A stretch of DNA of 64,000 nucleotides. Source: Flavobacteriales bacterium. GTDB lineage: Bacteria; Bacteroidota; Bacteroidia; Flavobacteriales_F; PHOS-HE28. Positions 1 through 8,063 of the stretch are shown here, piece by piece (the first letter of the stretch is position 1; each line of letters starts with the position of its first letter). The stretch spans positions 558,001-622,000 of the forward strand of contig JADJQW010000002.1 in the NCBI GenBank assembly GCA_016712535.1, read 5' to 3'. A program made the translations under genes and the position numbers. The notes beneath the pieces are model-generated. The model worked only from the letters and a program-made list of their open reading frames with translations, ran no database searches and had not been told where the DNA came from.

Positions 1-798
1 GTCCAGCGGCTCGCCCGTCTTCAGGAACACGGTGCTGCCTGTGTTCATGTCGTGCACACCGATGGTGACGTGGTGGCTGGCCTGCCCCGCCATAGGGTAG
101 CGGATGGGCTCGAAGGTGCTGGGCTTGGTGCCGATGTCCTCGAGCATGTAGGTGCTCACCATGGATTCATCCATGCGGTAGAAGGCGAGCTTGCCGCCCT
201 TCGGCGCCCAGAAGAGGCCTTTCTCCACGCCGTATTCCTGCCGGTGCACGCTCTGTCCGTTCACGATGCCGTTGCCGCCATCGCTCGTGATCGGCGTGGG
301 CTTGTTCTTGCCCTCGCCGGCGCGCATCACCAGGATGTTATCGTCCTTCACGAAGGCCACGGCTCCCGTGCTGGGCTCGATCTCCTCATGACCGGAACCG
401 GCCTCGATCCTCGTCACGGCCTGCAATTCGGCTTTCGCGAGGTCGTAGGCGTAGAAGCGCTGGTTATGCACGAAGGTGAAGCGGTTCGCATTGCTCCAGG
501 TGATCGGCAACCACGCTTTCAGTTTGGCGCTATCCGGAAGCTGCGCATTGATCGCGCTCAGTTCCACCAGCACGCGGTCCATGCTCTTGCCGATGTCGCC
601 GCGCATGAGCTGCTCGCCCTTCACGTAACTGTAGCGTTGCGCGCCTTCGATCCATTGCAGGCCGCGCAGGCGCTCCGGCGCGAGTTCGGTGCCGGCCTTC
701 AGAACGGCATCTTTCAAGGTGAGCGGTTGCAGCTGCGCGGAAAGCAGCAGGGCTGTGCCAACGAATGAGGGCGCCAGGAGCGCGCGGAGTGCGAGCAT
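1..798 (-). CDS. S9 family dipeptidyl peptidase IV-like, N-terminal part (cut by window edge)
   Basis: The reading frame runs off the left edge, so only the first 266 codons are visible. The ATG at 798 is followed by a hydrophobic signal peptide ending near LLSAQ. The next part reads as the N-terminal beta-propeller of prolyl oligopeptidase-family (S9B) dipeptidyl peptidases, with stretches such as YSYVKG, DDNILVMR, ISDGG-like and FYRMDESMV near the normal DPP IV order. The catalytic hydrolase domain would lie beyond position 1 and is not seen. Members cleave X-Pro dipeptides from periplasmic or surface peptides. It follows the two MauG-like genes on the same strand with a 42-bp gap and may be cotranscribed. 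The family call rests on propeller-like motifs only, not on active-site residues. Confidence 0.8.
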   Translation of the reverse strand, partial: MLALRALLAPSFVGTALLLSAQLQPLTLKDAVLKAGTELAPERLRGLQWIEGAQRYSYVKGEQLMRGDIGKSMDRVLVELSAINAQLPDSAKLKAWLPITWSNANRFTFVHNQRFYAYDLAKAELQAVTRIEAGSGHEEIEPSTGAVAFVKDDNILVMRAGEGKNKPTPITSDGGNGIVNGQSVHRQEYGVEKGLFWAPKGGKLAFYRMDESMVSTYMLEDIGTKPSTFEPIRYPMAGQASHHVTIGVHDMNTGSTVFLKTGEPLD

Positions 799-840
799 GA
801 GATTCGGGTTGCGGTGGGCGAAGATGCCGAAAGCGCTTGA

Positions 841-1902
841 TCACTCCGGATCACTGAACGCCGGATCGTTCAGGAAGCGCTCATCGGTGAGGGCTTGCAG
901 GAAGGCCTTGAGGTCGGCGCGCTCCTGGGCATCGAGGTCGATCTGGCCGCTGGTCCATGGCCACATGTGATTGTCCAGATTGGGCTCATTGATGTTCACG
1001 CTGTCGGCGTAGAAGTCGATCACTTCTTCAAGCGTGGCGAAGCGCCCATCGTGCATGTAGGGCGCGGTGACGGCAATGTTGCGCAGGCTGTTCACCTTGA
1101 AGCGGCCGCGGTCGCTCACGAGTCCGGTGATCTCCGCCAATCCTTGATCCGGTCCGGGCGCCATGCCGATGTTGCGTAGGTCGTGGTCCTGGAAGAGCGG
1201 CGCCATGTGGCAGAGGTCGCACTCGGCTTCGCCGAAGAAGAGGTCCATGCCGCGTATCTCGGCATCGGACATGGCCGTGGCATCACCGCTGTAGAAGTAG
1301 CGGTCGAAGGGCGAATCGAAGCTGAGCAGCGTGCGCTCGAATTGCGCTATGGCTTTCACCACGCGCACGCTGTCAATGTCCGGTGATCCGAAGGCGCGTG
1401 CGAAAAGCTCGGGATAGTTGGGCAGTCGGCGGAGCCGTTCCTCCACCACGGGCCAGCTGTTGCGCATCTCGAGGTGATTCACCACGGGGCCGAAGGCTTG
1501 CTCTTCCAACGAAGCCGCGCGGCCATCCCAGAAGAGGAGATGGTCCCAGAGCATGTTCTGCACGGGCATCGATTGCCGCCGCCCCACGGACCCATCCGAT
1601 CCGAGCGAGAATCTACGCGGGTCGCTGAAGGCGAACTCCTGCTGGTGGCAGCTGCTGCAGCTGATCGAGTAGTTGTCCGACAGCGCTTTCTCATAGAACA
1701 GCTTGCGGCCCAGCGCAACGCCTTCCACGGTGAGCGGATTGTCGGCGGGCAGGTTCATCGGATGCGGCAGGTTCTGCGTCCAAGGCGGCAGTTCCAGCGC
1801 CAAGGGCGTGGGCCCCGTGAAGGCATCGGCCTGCTCCACGGCGGGATCCTTCCGGCACGCCGCGATGGCGAGCAAGGCGAAGAGGAAGGGGAGGCGCCGC
1901 AT
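841..1902 (-). CDS. Di-haem cytochrome c peroxidase / MauG-family lipoprotein (left cluster, second gene)
   Basis: This 353-residue protein has a lipoprotein signal with lipobox LAIAAC (Cys16), so it is probably anchored in the periplasm. Two c-type haem sites are visible: CSSCH at 82-86 and CDLCH at 228-232. The inter-haem tryptophan of the bCcP/MauG family is present in FWDG (Trp125). The position that is Met in classical peroxidases and Tyr in MauG is Tyr298, after LEEVIDF, which favours a MauG-like enzyme over a true peroxidase (aligned by eye). Family members reduce H2O2 or oxidise residues in partner proteins. It lies 27 bp after a paralogue and 42 bp before an S9 peptidase. The substrate is unknown. 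Confidence 0.9.
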   Translation of the reverse strand: MRRLPFLFALLAIAACRKDPAVEQADAFTGPTPLALELPPWTQNLPHPMNLPADNPLTVEGVALGRKLFYEKALSDNYSISCSSCHQQEFAFSDPRRFSLGSDGSVGRRQSMPVQNMLWDHLLFWDGRAASLEEQAFGPVVNHLEMRNSWPVVEERLRRLPNYPELFARAFGSPDIDSVRVVKAIAQFERTLLSFDSPFDRYFYSGDATAMSDAEIRGMDLFFGEAECDLCHMAPLFQDHDLRNIGMAPGPDQGLAEITGLVSDRGRFKVNSLRNIAVTAPYMHDGRFATLEEVIDFYADSVNINEPNLDNHMWPWTSGQIDLDAQERADLKAFLQALTDERFLNDPAFSDPE

Positions 1903-1929
1903 GCGTGGCGAAGATCGATAGTGCGACGA

Positions 1930-3003
1930 TCAACGGCGGTGACCGGGGGGGCCGAAACGCGGATTAACGAGGAAAGCCGAATCGGTGAGCGTGCGCAGGA
2001 AGGCCACCAGGTCCGTGCGGTCCTGCTTGGAGAGCCGCACTTCGCCTTTGCGCCAGGGCAGCATGTGCTCATCGAGCGTGGGCGATGCCGTGAACACGTC
2101 ATCCGCATAGAAATCGACGACCTGCTCCAGCGTGGCGAATCGGCCATCGTGCATGTAGGGCGCCGTAACGGTGATGTTGCGGAGCGAAGGGGTCTTGAAT
2201 CGCCCCGCGTGCCAGGGCAGGCCCGTGCGAGCACCCATGCCGAGGTCCGTGGGCACGCTGTCGAGCCCGATGTTCAGCACATGATGCCCCTTGAAGAGCG
2301 GCGGCTCGTGGCAATCGACGCAATGCGCGCGGGTGAAGAAGAGGTCCTTGCCGCGCTTCTCCTGCGCATTGAGCGCATCGGCCTGCTTCCCGTAGAAGTA
2401 GCGGTCGAATCGCGAATCGAGTGAGACCATGGTGCGCTCGAACTGCGCCAGGGCGAATGCGATGCGCAGGCTGTCGATGCGCGCATCGCCGAAGGCGGCG
2501 GCGAAGAGCGGCGGATAACGCTTGTCCTGCGCAAGGCGATGGCTCACTTCGATCCAGCGGCTCGCCATCTCGCGGTGCGCGGTCACCGGCTCGAAGGCCT
2601 GCAGCTCGAGGCTGAGGGCGCGGGCGTCCCAGAAGAAGAAATGGTCCCACGCCAGGTTCATCAAAGGCATGCTGTTGCGCGCGGTGCGCTGGCCGCTCAT
2701 GCCGCTGGAGAAGCGCGCGCTATCCGCGAAGGCGAAGCGCTGCAGGTGGCAACTGGCGCAAGAGAGCGATCCATCGGCGCTCAGCGCTTTCTCATGGAAG
2801 AGCATGCGGCCCAGCGCTGCGCCTTCCACGGTGAGCGGATTATCGTAGGGGGAATCGAGGCGGAGCGCGGTGTCGGCGATAGCCCAGGCGGGGAGCTCGA
2901 GTCGCAGGGGTGTTGATCCGGTTGGTGCAGCGTTCTTGGGCGGATGATGGCATGCCATCAGGGCCGCGAGAGCGGTCGGAAGTACGAATCGATTCGCTGA
3001 CAT
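1930..3003 (-). CDS. Di-haem cytochrome c peroxidase / MauG-family lipoprotein (left cluster, first gene)
   Basis: The open frame extends upstream to 3114, but the ATG at 3003 is chosen because a lipoprotein signal begins there (lipobox LMAC, Cys18) and the longer form would run into the toxin gene. The 357-residue product has haem motifs CASCH (82-86) and CVDCH (228-232), the inter-haem Trp125 in FFFWDA, and Tyr299 at the MauG-type axial-ligand position. It resembles the next gene along its whole length, so the two look like a tandem duplication. It starts 14 bp after the toxin stop, so transcription from the toxin-antitoxin promoter could reach it. The role is inferred from the family: periplasmic peroxide reduction or protein oxidation. 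Confidence 0.9.
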   Translation of the reverse strand: MSANRFVLPTALAALMACHHPPKNAAPTGSTPLRLELPAWAIADTALRLDSPYDNPLTVEGAALGRMLFHEKALSADGSLSCASCHLQRFAFADSARFSSGMSGQRTARNSMPLMNLAWDHFFFWDARALSLELQAFEPVTAHREMASRWIEVSHRLAQDKRYPPLFAAAFGDARIDSLRIAFALAQFERTMVSLDSRFDRYFYGKQADALNAQEKRGKDLFFTRAHCVDCHEPPLFKGHHVLNIGLDSVPTDLGMGARTGLPWHAGRFKTPSLRNITVTAPYMHDGRFATLEQVVDFYADDVFTASPTLDEHMLPWRKGEVRLSKQDRTDLVAFLRTLTDSAFLVNPRFGPPGHRR

Positions 3004-3017
3004 GGCGGGGTCCGGAT

Positions 3018-3320
3018 TCAGCGCCGCCGCTTCTTCGATCGCAATGGCCTGCGACTCGTATGGAAAACACTGTACACAATGGCTAGGCCATCCGTCAACT
3101 CGAACACGATGCAATACGGGAAGTCCTGGACCGGGGCGTATCGGAATCCGTTCACCCGTTCAGGGTAGCTGCATGTCACGCGAACCAGGTCCTCAATGGC
3201 TTTGAGCACTGCTGTTTCGAAGCGCGCGCCAAGTTTCGGTTGCTCGAGCTCGTAGTGCAATGAGGCCTCCTGCCATTCCTGCCAAGCCAGGTCGCGCAGC
3301 TCAATGGCCTTCGCCTTCAT
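3018..3320 (-). CDS. RelE/ParE-family toxin
   Basis: This 100-residue basic protein has the ParE/RelE layout: an N-terminal helix region (AWQEWQEASLHYE), then a compact beta-sheet core (VNGFRYAPVQDFPYCIVFEL) and a strongly basic tail (RRPLRSKKRRR). The core matches the plasmid-stabilisation (ParE) style, in which FPY-x-I-x-Y/F precedes the final strands. The start codon overlaps the antitoxin stop (ATGA), the usual translational coupling. RelE toxins cleave mRNA on the ribosome while ParE toxins inhibit gyrase. The sequence alone favours ParE-like but does not decide the target. Confidence 0.85.
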   Translation of the reverse strand: MKAKAIELRDLAWQEWQEASLHYELEQPKLGARFETAVLKAIEDLVRVTCSYPERVNGFRYAPVQDFPYCIVFELTDGLAIVYSVFHTSRRPLRSKKRRR

Positions 3321-3538
3321 GCGCGCTTGCGCTTCAGCATGGCCTTCACCTCCTTCAGGGAGTATCCCTTGCCTTTGCCTTGCCGCCGCGCTTCTCGCCG
3401 CTCCTCGAGCATGGCCAATTGCTCCTTGGTGAATCGGAACTCGCCGGCCTCAGCCTCCAACGCCTTGCTCACCTTGGCCAGCACATGTTCATCATTGGTG
3501 GCAATGATGCGTTCGATCAGGTCGAGCTTCGTGAACAT
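3317..3538 (-). CDS. Antitoxin of type II toxin-antitoxin pair
   Basis: This 73-residue charged protein begins at ATG 3538 and overlaps the toxin by four bases. It is helical and rich in Glu, Lys and Arg, with the tail SLKEVKAMLKRKRA. That tail resembles the short addiction-module antitoxins (PF09720-like, VapB/RelB class) that often precede ParE toxins in Bacteroidota. It would neutralise the toxin and probably autoregulate the pair. No DNA-binding domain is certain by eye. The assignment leans on gene order and size as much as on sequence. Confidence 0.75.
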   Translation of the reverse strand: MFTKLDLIERIIATNDEHVLAKVSKALEAEAGEFRFTKEQLAMLEERREARRQGKGKGYSLKEVKAMLKRKRA

Positions 3539-3600
3539 GATCCCGTGTTTCGGCCAAAGCTATGCGCCGGGCATGCCCGTTGGATGCTGGTCATTGGCAT

Positions 3601-3696
3601 TCAACCCTCAGCCCTCGAACGCTGCAGCATCAGTGACGGCTGTTAACCCTCAACCTGCCTTGTCATCCCGGGCTTGACCCGGGACAACCCTCAACA
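3601..3696. repeat. Short intergenic palindrome with repeated AACCCTCA motif
   Basis: The gap between the antitoxin and murB holds three copies of AACCCTCA-type sequence and one perfect palindrome with a 7-bp stem (TCCCGGG / CCCGGGA, 3666-3684, loop CTTGA). No reading frame or T-run follows, so it looks more like a repetitive intergenic element than a terminator. Confidence 0.35.
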
Positions 3697-3705
3697 CCCA
3701 ACCGC

Positions 3706-4719
3706 CTAGATGATATTCACCTCGCGCTCCAGCTCCACGCCGAAACGCTCGCGCACGCTGCGAAGCACTTGATCGCTCAGTTCCCAGACCTCAGCGCCTG
3801 TGGCGCCGCCGTGGTTCACCAGCACCAGTGCCTGCTTCTCATGCACCCCGCATGCGCCGATGCGCCTGCCCTTCCAGCCGCATTGCTCAATGAGCCAGCC
3901 TGCCGCGAGCTTGCTGTGGCCTTCGCCTGCTGGATAGACCGGTGCGTTCGGGTGAGCGAGCTTGATGCGCTCTGCGACGCGTGCATCCACCACCGGGTTC
4001 TTGAAGAAGCTCCCTGCGTTGCCCAGCACCTTGGGGTCGGGCAATTTGCTGCTTCGGATGGCGATCACGGCATCGCTCACATCCTTGATCGTCGGTTGCG
4101 CCACGCCCATTCGGGACAGCTCACCTTGGATGTCGCCGTAGGCGGTGCGGATGAGGTGATCGCGCTTCGTGAGGGTGAAGCTGACATTCAGGATGATGAA
4201 ACGATCCTTGCCCTCGCGCTTGAAGAAGCTCTCGCGGTAGCCGAACGCACAAGCCGAGCGATCGAAGCGAATGATCTCACCATCGCTCACGCGCAAGGCT
4301 TCCAGCGACACGAAGCAATCCTTGATCTCCACGCCATAGGCGCCGATATTCTGCATCGGCGCGGCGCCCACCTTGCCGGGAATCAGGCTGAGGTTCTCGA
4401 GCCCGCCCCAGCCCTTGGCCACGCAATGCATCACCAGGTCATGCCACACCACGCCAGCGCCAGCGCGCACCACGACGCGATCGTCGGTCTCGGCTTCGAT
4501 TGCGATGTCCGGGACTTCATTCAGCAGCACCAGTCCTTCGAAATCGCGGGTGAAGAGGATGTTGCTGCCGCCGCCAAGCACGAGGCGCGGCAGGGCGCTG
4601 AGCTCGGGCGCGGCCAGCAGCGCGCGCAATTCTTCCACCGTTTGGAATCGGCCAAGTGCATCCGCCTTTGCGGCTATGCCGAAGGTGTTGAAGGGCTGGA
4701 GGTCGGCGTTGCGGAGCAC
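3706..4719 (-). CDS. murB: UDP-N-acetylenolpyruvoylglucosamine reductase (MurB)
   Basis: This 337-residue cytoplasmic flavoenzyme reduces UDP-GlcNAc-enolpyruvate to UDP-MurNAc with NADPH in peptidoglycan precursor synthesis. The start is GTG at 4719, directly before the family opening LQPFNTFGI. The FAD-binding segment LGGGSNILF is present near residue 50, followed by the signature GLENLSLIPGKVGAAPMQNIGAYG. The YRESFFK segment is followed by the C-terminal substrate domain with NAGSFFKNP (the active-site serine) and AGWLIEQCGWKG. The presence of the YRES segment and the full C-terminal domain points to the long, type I MurB form. It appears monocistronic here, facing away from the next gene. 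Confidence 0.96.
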   Translation of the reverse strand: MLRNADLQPFNTFGIAAKADALGRFQTVEELRALLAAPELSALPRLVLGGGSNILFTRDFEGLVLLNEVPDIAIEAETDDRVVVRAGAGVVWHDLVMHCVAKGWGGLENLSLIPGKVGAAPMQNIGAYGVEIKDCFVSLEALRVSDGEIIRFDRSACAFGYRESFFKREGKDRFIILNVSFTLTKRDHLIRTAYGDIQGELSRMGVAQPTIKDVSDAVIAIRSSKLPDPKVLGNAGSFFKNPVVDARVAERIKLAHPNAPVYPAGEGHSKLAAGWLIEQCGWKGRRIGACGVHEKQALVLVNHGGATGAEVWELSDQVLRSVRERFGVELEREVNII

Positions 4720-4872
4720 GTCTATAGGCGGACAAGTTTACCGGAGAAAGCACAGCCATGAGTGCAGGGTAATTGCGGCGCCGGATGCCTAGCCTATTGC
4801 GATTGCTCTTAGATTCGCTCTGCCGTGGCCAATAGCATGGTCCGAATTAGGTCTGAACAAACACGACCAGAC

Positions 4873-5841
4873 ATGCACTCGGCATTCCAGCTTTGCCTTG
4901 CGCTGCTTGCGCCCGGCTTGTGCGCACAAAACCTGGTGCCCAATCCGAGCTTCGAGATGGTGGATACATGCCCGCAGTTTCCCCTCGTGCTGGGCTACCA
5001 GCCAGGGGCGGTGCCCCAGCATTGGTACAGTTCGAGCGATACCCCGGATTATTTCAACTCTTGTGAGGATAACGATGTTGGCGGTGTACCTAACAACGTT
5101 TTCACGCACCAATTGGCTCACGATGGGGGCGCATATTCGGGAATGTGGTCATTCCTCGCGGACGACCATAGGGAGATGATTGGAGTTGAGTTATTGAGCG
5201 ACCTGGTCGTCGGTGAGACCTACTACGCAAGTTTCTACGCCAACGCTGCTTTCGGCGGCAGTCAGGGAACCGGCCGCGTATGCGATAATCTCGGGTTGCT
5301 CTTTTGCACAGCCCCGTACTACTGGCTCTATGGGTCGTCCATGCCGGAATTCGGCTGTCGCAACTACGCGCACGTGTGGTCAACCGAGGTCATCAGCGAT
5401 ACCTCTGCGTGGGTGCTCGTGAGCGGGGCATTCGTTGCGGATTCAGCCTATCGGTACATGGTTGTTGGGAATCACTTCGACAACGCCAACACGGTTACCG
5501 ATAGCCTGGGCCCGAACCCGAACGCCTATCAATTGGTTGATCAGGTCTGTGTCTCACTGAACCCTTCGCAATGCCCGTTGATCAACGGAGCGGGAGAGTT
5601 TTCCAGGACATGGATTGGTGTCCATCCGAATCCTGCGAAGGATGTATTCCAGGTCTCCTGGGAAGGGCGGGCCAACCGACTGCATGTGTTCGATATGGTC
5701 GGTCGGAGCATCTGGCAGGCCACAACACAGGGCGAGAATGGTCTTGTGGTCGATGTTGCGCACTGGGCTCGTGGCCACTATGCAATGATTCTCGAAGGGG
5801 ATAGCTGGTGCTACTCGCACAAGTTAGTTCTGGTGGAGTGA
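4873..5841 (+). CDS. T9SS type A sorting-domain secreted protein
   Basis: The ATG at 4873 is chosen over an upstream in-frame start because a signal peptide (hydrophobic to GLCAQ) begins there. The mature protein opens with NLVPNPSFE, a common start of Bacteroidota secreted proteins with a lectin- or CBM-like jelly-roll domain, followed by SPDYFN-like and GAYSGMW motifs. The last 75 residues carry a T9SS type A domain: IGVHPNPAKDVF, then VFDMVGRS, ending KLVLVE. It would cross the inner membrane by Sec and the outer membrane by T9SS and end up on the surface or outside. The ligand is unknown. The next gene starts 26 bp downstream. Confidence 0.85.
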   Translation: MHSAFQLCLALLAPGLCAQNLVPNPSFEMVDTCPQFPLVLGYQPGAVPQHWYSSSDTPDYFNSCEDNDVGGVPNNVFTHQLAHDGGAYSGMWSFLADDHREMIGVELLSDLVVGETYYASFYANAAFGGSQGTGRVCDNLGLLFCTAPYYWLYGSSMPEFGCRNYAHVWSTEVISDTSAWVLVSGAFVADSAYRYMVVGNHFDNANTVTDSLGPNPNAYQLVDQVCVSLNPSQCPLINGAGEFSRTWIGVHPNPAKDVFQVSWEGRANRLHVFDMVGRSIWQATTQGENGLVVDVAHWARGHYAMILEGDSWCYSHKLVLVE

Positions 5842-5867
5842 CCCTTCTTCAACAAAAACGGTAAACC

Positions 5868-6119
5868 ATGGAGAACTGGAAAACCTTCAAAAGCCTTGGC
5901 TTGGTCGTGTTCCTATTCGTCAGTGCGAAAGGCAAGGGTCAAGTATCGCAGCTGAACAATACGGTTACCGCCGTGACCGACTACATAGGCTGCGACGTGA
6001 ACAGCAACCAGCCGTTGCGATTCACAACGCAGTTGAACTTTCCACATCAATGGCGAACGGATAATGCACTCCGGATGCGGCTTACACAAACGCTTACGGG
6101 CCAGTCAGTGAACGGCTAA
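5868..6119 (+). CDS. N-terminal fragment of an S74/tail-fibre-type secreted protein (ends at premature TAA)
   Basis: This 83-codon frame starts with a probable signal peptide (hydrophobic LGLVVFLFVSAKGKGQ) and stops at TAA 6117-6119. The same frame is open again straight after the stop, and protein-like sequence (GNRDLSGHLGIGLF) continues into the 6174-7925 frame, so the two frames form one ancestral 686-codon gene. Replacing the stop with Tyr (TAC/TAT) would restore a natural NGYGNRDLSG run. Either a nonsense mutation or a base error explains it. As it stands, the fragment is too short to have a function of its own. Confidence 0.7.
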   Translation: MENWKTFKSLGLVVFLFVSAKGKGQVSQLNNTVTAVTDYIGCDVNSNQPLRFTTQLNFPHQWRTDNALRMRLTQTLTGQSVNG

Positions 6120-6173
6120 GGAAACCGGGACCTGTCAGGGCATCTGGGAATTGGCCTGTTCACGGATCCGGAT

Positions 6174-7925
6174 GTGAACCGGCCCTTCTCCATGCTTCAC
6201 ATTGATTCGGCGGGCGGGCAGGACACCGGCTACCGCCCGTGGATGAAGGTGGGCATGACGCTCACTCAATGGTCGGACCTGAGCTACTTCGGCCTGAAAT
6301 CGGAGAGCAACGACGACAACCATGCGGTGATTGCTTGGAGCGATAACCAAACGGGCTTGGATGGCCCGGACCTGTTGAAATTCATCTTTTTGATGAACAA
6401 CAACACAAGCGGTCCAACGGCCGCTTTGGACAATGGTTTGGAGGCGGCCCGCTTCCTGCCACACACCAGCGGGAATCAATCGTTCTTCGGTGTTGGAGAT
6501 TGGTTCACGGCTGGCCTCAATCCGACGGAACGCGTCGATCTTCTTGATGGTCGCTTACGCATCCGCCAGCTTCCGGATGATTCGGAGACTGACCAGGCCT
6601 TCAAGGTGATGGTAGTGGACGACACGAACGACCCGTTGGAACGCGGTGTGGTGAAGTGGAAGAACATCAACCTAAGCGCTGATTGCGATTGGGTGGTGCA
6701 GACTGGAGACCCGCATGTGTCGAGCGTGTACGATGGGAGCAGCTGCTTGTGGGACCGTCGGCATGGCGTGGGCATCGGCATGGATGTGCCCCGCGCCAAA
6801 TTGCACGTGCATCACAACAACTATGAGTTGCTAGCTCGCATTGGTACCTGGTCTAGGACCGAGTCGGATGATTTTCAGAATGAGTTCCAGGGGGTCTTGG
6901 GCGAATGTGGTCCTATAGATCCTGACGGCTTCTTTGGCCACGCTGAAGGAGTACAAGGACTCGCCTACAACTGCAAGACCACCATCGGTGTGCATGGCCA
7001 CGGCCGTTACGACTCCCAACAACCGGGAACCGGCACCGGATTCCTGGTGGGCGTGCTCGGCGTGGCCGAGTACGATCAGCCGTGGCAGGCTTCATTCTCC
7101 GCAGGCGTGTATGGTCGATCCATAGCCCCGCAAGGCGCTGGCCAGGCATGGGCTGGTTTCTTCCAGGGCGATGTGATGATCACCGGGAACGGTTTTGTTA
7201 ATGGGGCCATCCCCATCACCTCCGATGCTCAGTTCAAGACCGGCGTGGAGGAATTGACAGGCGCCTCGGAGTTGCTATCTGCCTTGCAGCCGAAGCGCTA
7301 CTCCTTCAATGACCTTGGGCAATCCGTGGTCGGTTTGCCGGATGGTGAGCAACTCGGGTTCATCGCGCAGGAATTGGAGGAGGTGCTTCCAGATTTGGTG
7401 CATGAAACACAGCGACCGGCTGATCTGAATGATGCAGGCGATGTCGTCCAAGAAGCCATCGACTACAAAGCGGTGAACTACATCGGGCTCATCCCGGTCC
7501 TGGTTGCGGGCTTCCAGGAATTGCAAGGGCGCGTTGCGGCGCAGGAGTCGGTGATCGCGCAGCTCCAGGAAGAACTCGCCGCCTGTTGCGCCGCCTCGAA
7601 CGACGATGGCACGCGCTCAATTACGGGGAGCACGACCGATGAGGGCTCCATCACCCCCACCCAGGAGCGCCTGCTCCGCATCGCACCCAATCCCTTCACC
7701 GACCGCACCACGCTCTTCTGCACGCTGGAGCACGCAGGCCGCATGCAGTTGCTGGCCAACAGTACCGATGGCCGCAGCTTGATGGTGCTGAGCGAGGGCC
7801 AGCGCGAGGCCGGTGAGTTCCAGTATGAATGGAGCACGGAGAAACTCGCGCCCGGCGTGTACTACATCAACCTCTTGCTCGACGGCGAGCCGGTGGTGAA
7901 GCGCGCGGTGAAAGTGGGGAAGTAA
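6174..7925 (+). CDS. Peptidase S74 (intramolecular chaperone)/tail-fibre domain protein with T9SS CTD, main part
   Basis: The frame opens at a GTG (6174) without a signal peptide and is in phase with the 5868-6119 fragment, so it is probably the rest of an interrupted gene. The middle part repeats YDQPW and VYGRS motifs seen in Bacteroidota tail-fibre-like proteins. Around residues 345-440 an S74-type domain is visible (SDAQFKTGVEEL, LQPKRYSF, LGFIAQELEEVLPDLV), followed by a coiled coil (LQGRVAAQESVIAQLQEELA). The end is a T9SS type A domain (LRIAPNPFTDRT ... KRAVKVGK). Without the upstream signal peptide the product could not be exported, so the locus may be a pseudogene. Confidence 0.75.
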   Translation: MNRPFSMLHIDSAGGQDTGYRPWMKVGMTLTQWSDLSYFGLKSESNDDNHAVIAWSDNQTGLDGPDLLKFIFLMNNNTSGPTAALDNGLEAARFLPHTSGNQSFFGVGDWFTAGLNPTERVDLLDGRLRIRQLPDDSETDQAFKVMVVDDTNDPLERGVVKWKNINLSADCDWVVQTGDPHVSSVYDGSSCLWDRRHGVGIGMDVPRAKLHVHHNNYELLARIGTWSRTESDDFQNEFQGVLGECGPIDPDGFFGHAEGVQGLAYNCKTTIGVHGHGRYDSQQPGTGTGFLVGVLGVAEYDQPWQASFSAGVYGRSIAPQGAGQAWAGFFQGDVMITGNGFVNGAIPITSDAQFKTGVEELTGASELLSALQPKRYSFNDLGQSVVGLPDGEQLGFIAQELEEVLPDLVHETQRPADLNDAGDVVQEAIDYKAVNYIGLIPVLVAGFQELQGRVAAQESVIAQLQEELAACCAASNDDGTRSITGSTTDEGSITPTQERLLRIAPNPFTDRTTLFCTLEHAGRMQLLANSTDGRSLMVLSEGQREAGEFQYEWSTEKLAPGVYYINLLLDGEPVVKRAVKVGK

Positions 7926-7952
7926 GGGATTGACCTAAGTGAGATTCCGGAT

Positions 7953-7984
7953 GGCTGGGTCCATCGCGCTTCGCGCGCCCAGCC
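7953..7984. repeat. Imperfect intergenic hairpin
   Basis: GGCTGGG (7953-7959) pairs with CCCAGCC (7978-7984) around an inner GCGC-TTC-GCGC hairpin, 28 bp after the S74 gene. There is no T-run. It may be a mobile palindromic element or part of the 3' end of the transcript. Confidence 0.3.
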
Positions 7985-8020
7985 TCCGTAATGAGGCCTT
8001 CGGCGAAATGCGAGTCGAAC

Positions 8021-8052
8021 GAACGGCCCGGAGCAGCAACTCCGGGCCGTTC
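8021..8052 (+). terminator. Rho-independent-type terminator hairpin after S74 gene
   Basis: A perfect 13-bp stem (8021-8033 with 8040-8052) and a 6-base loop lie between the S74 gene and the glycosyltransferases. The T-run is weak (CCTTT). It is placed to stop transcription before the next gene. Confidence 0.65.
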
Positions 8053-8063
8053 CTTTGGCGCTC

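Noticed and set aside
1474..2424. 316-codon plus-strand frame across the two MauG genes
   Set aside because: It spans two clear minus-strand genes and has no recognisable features.
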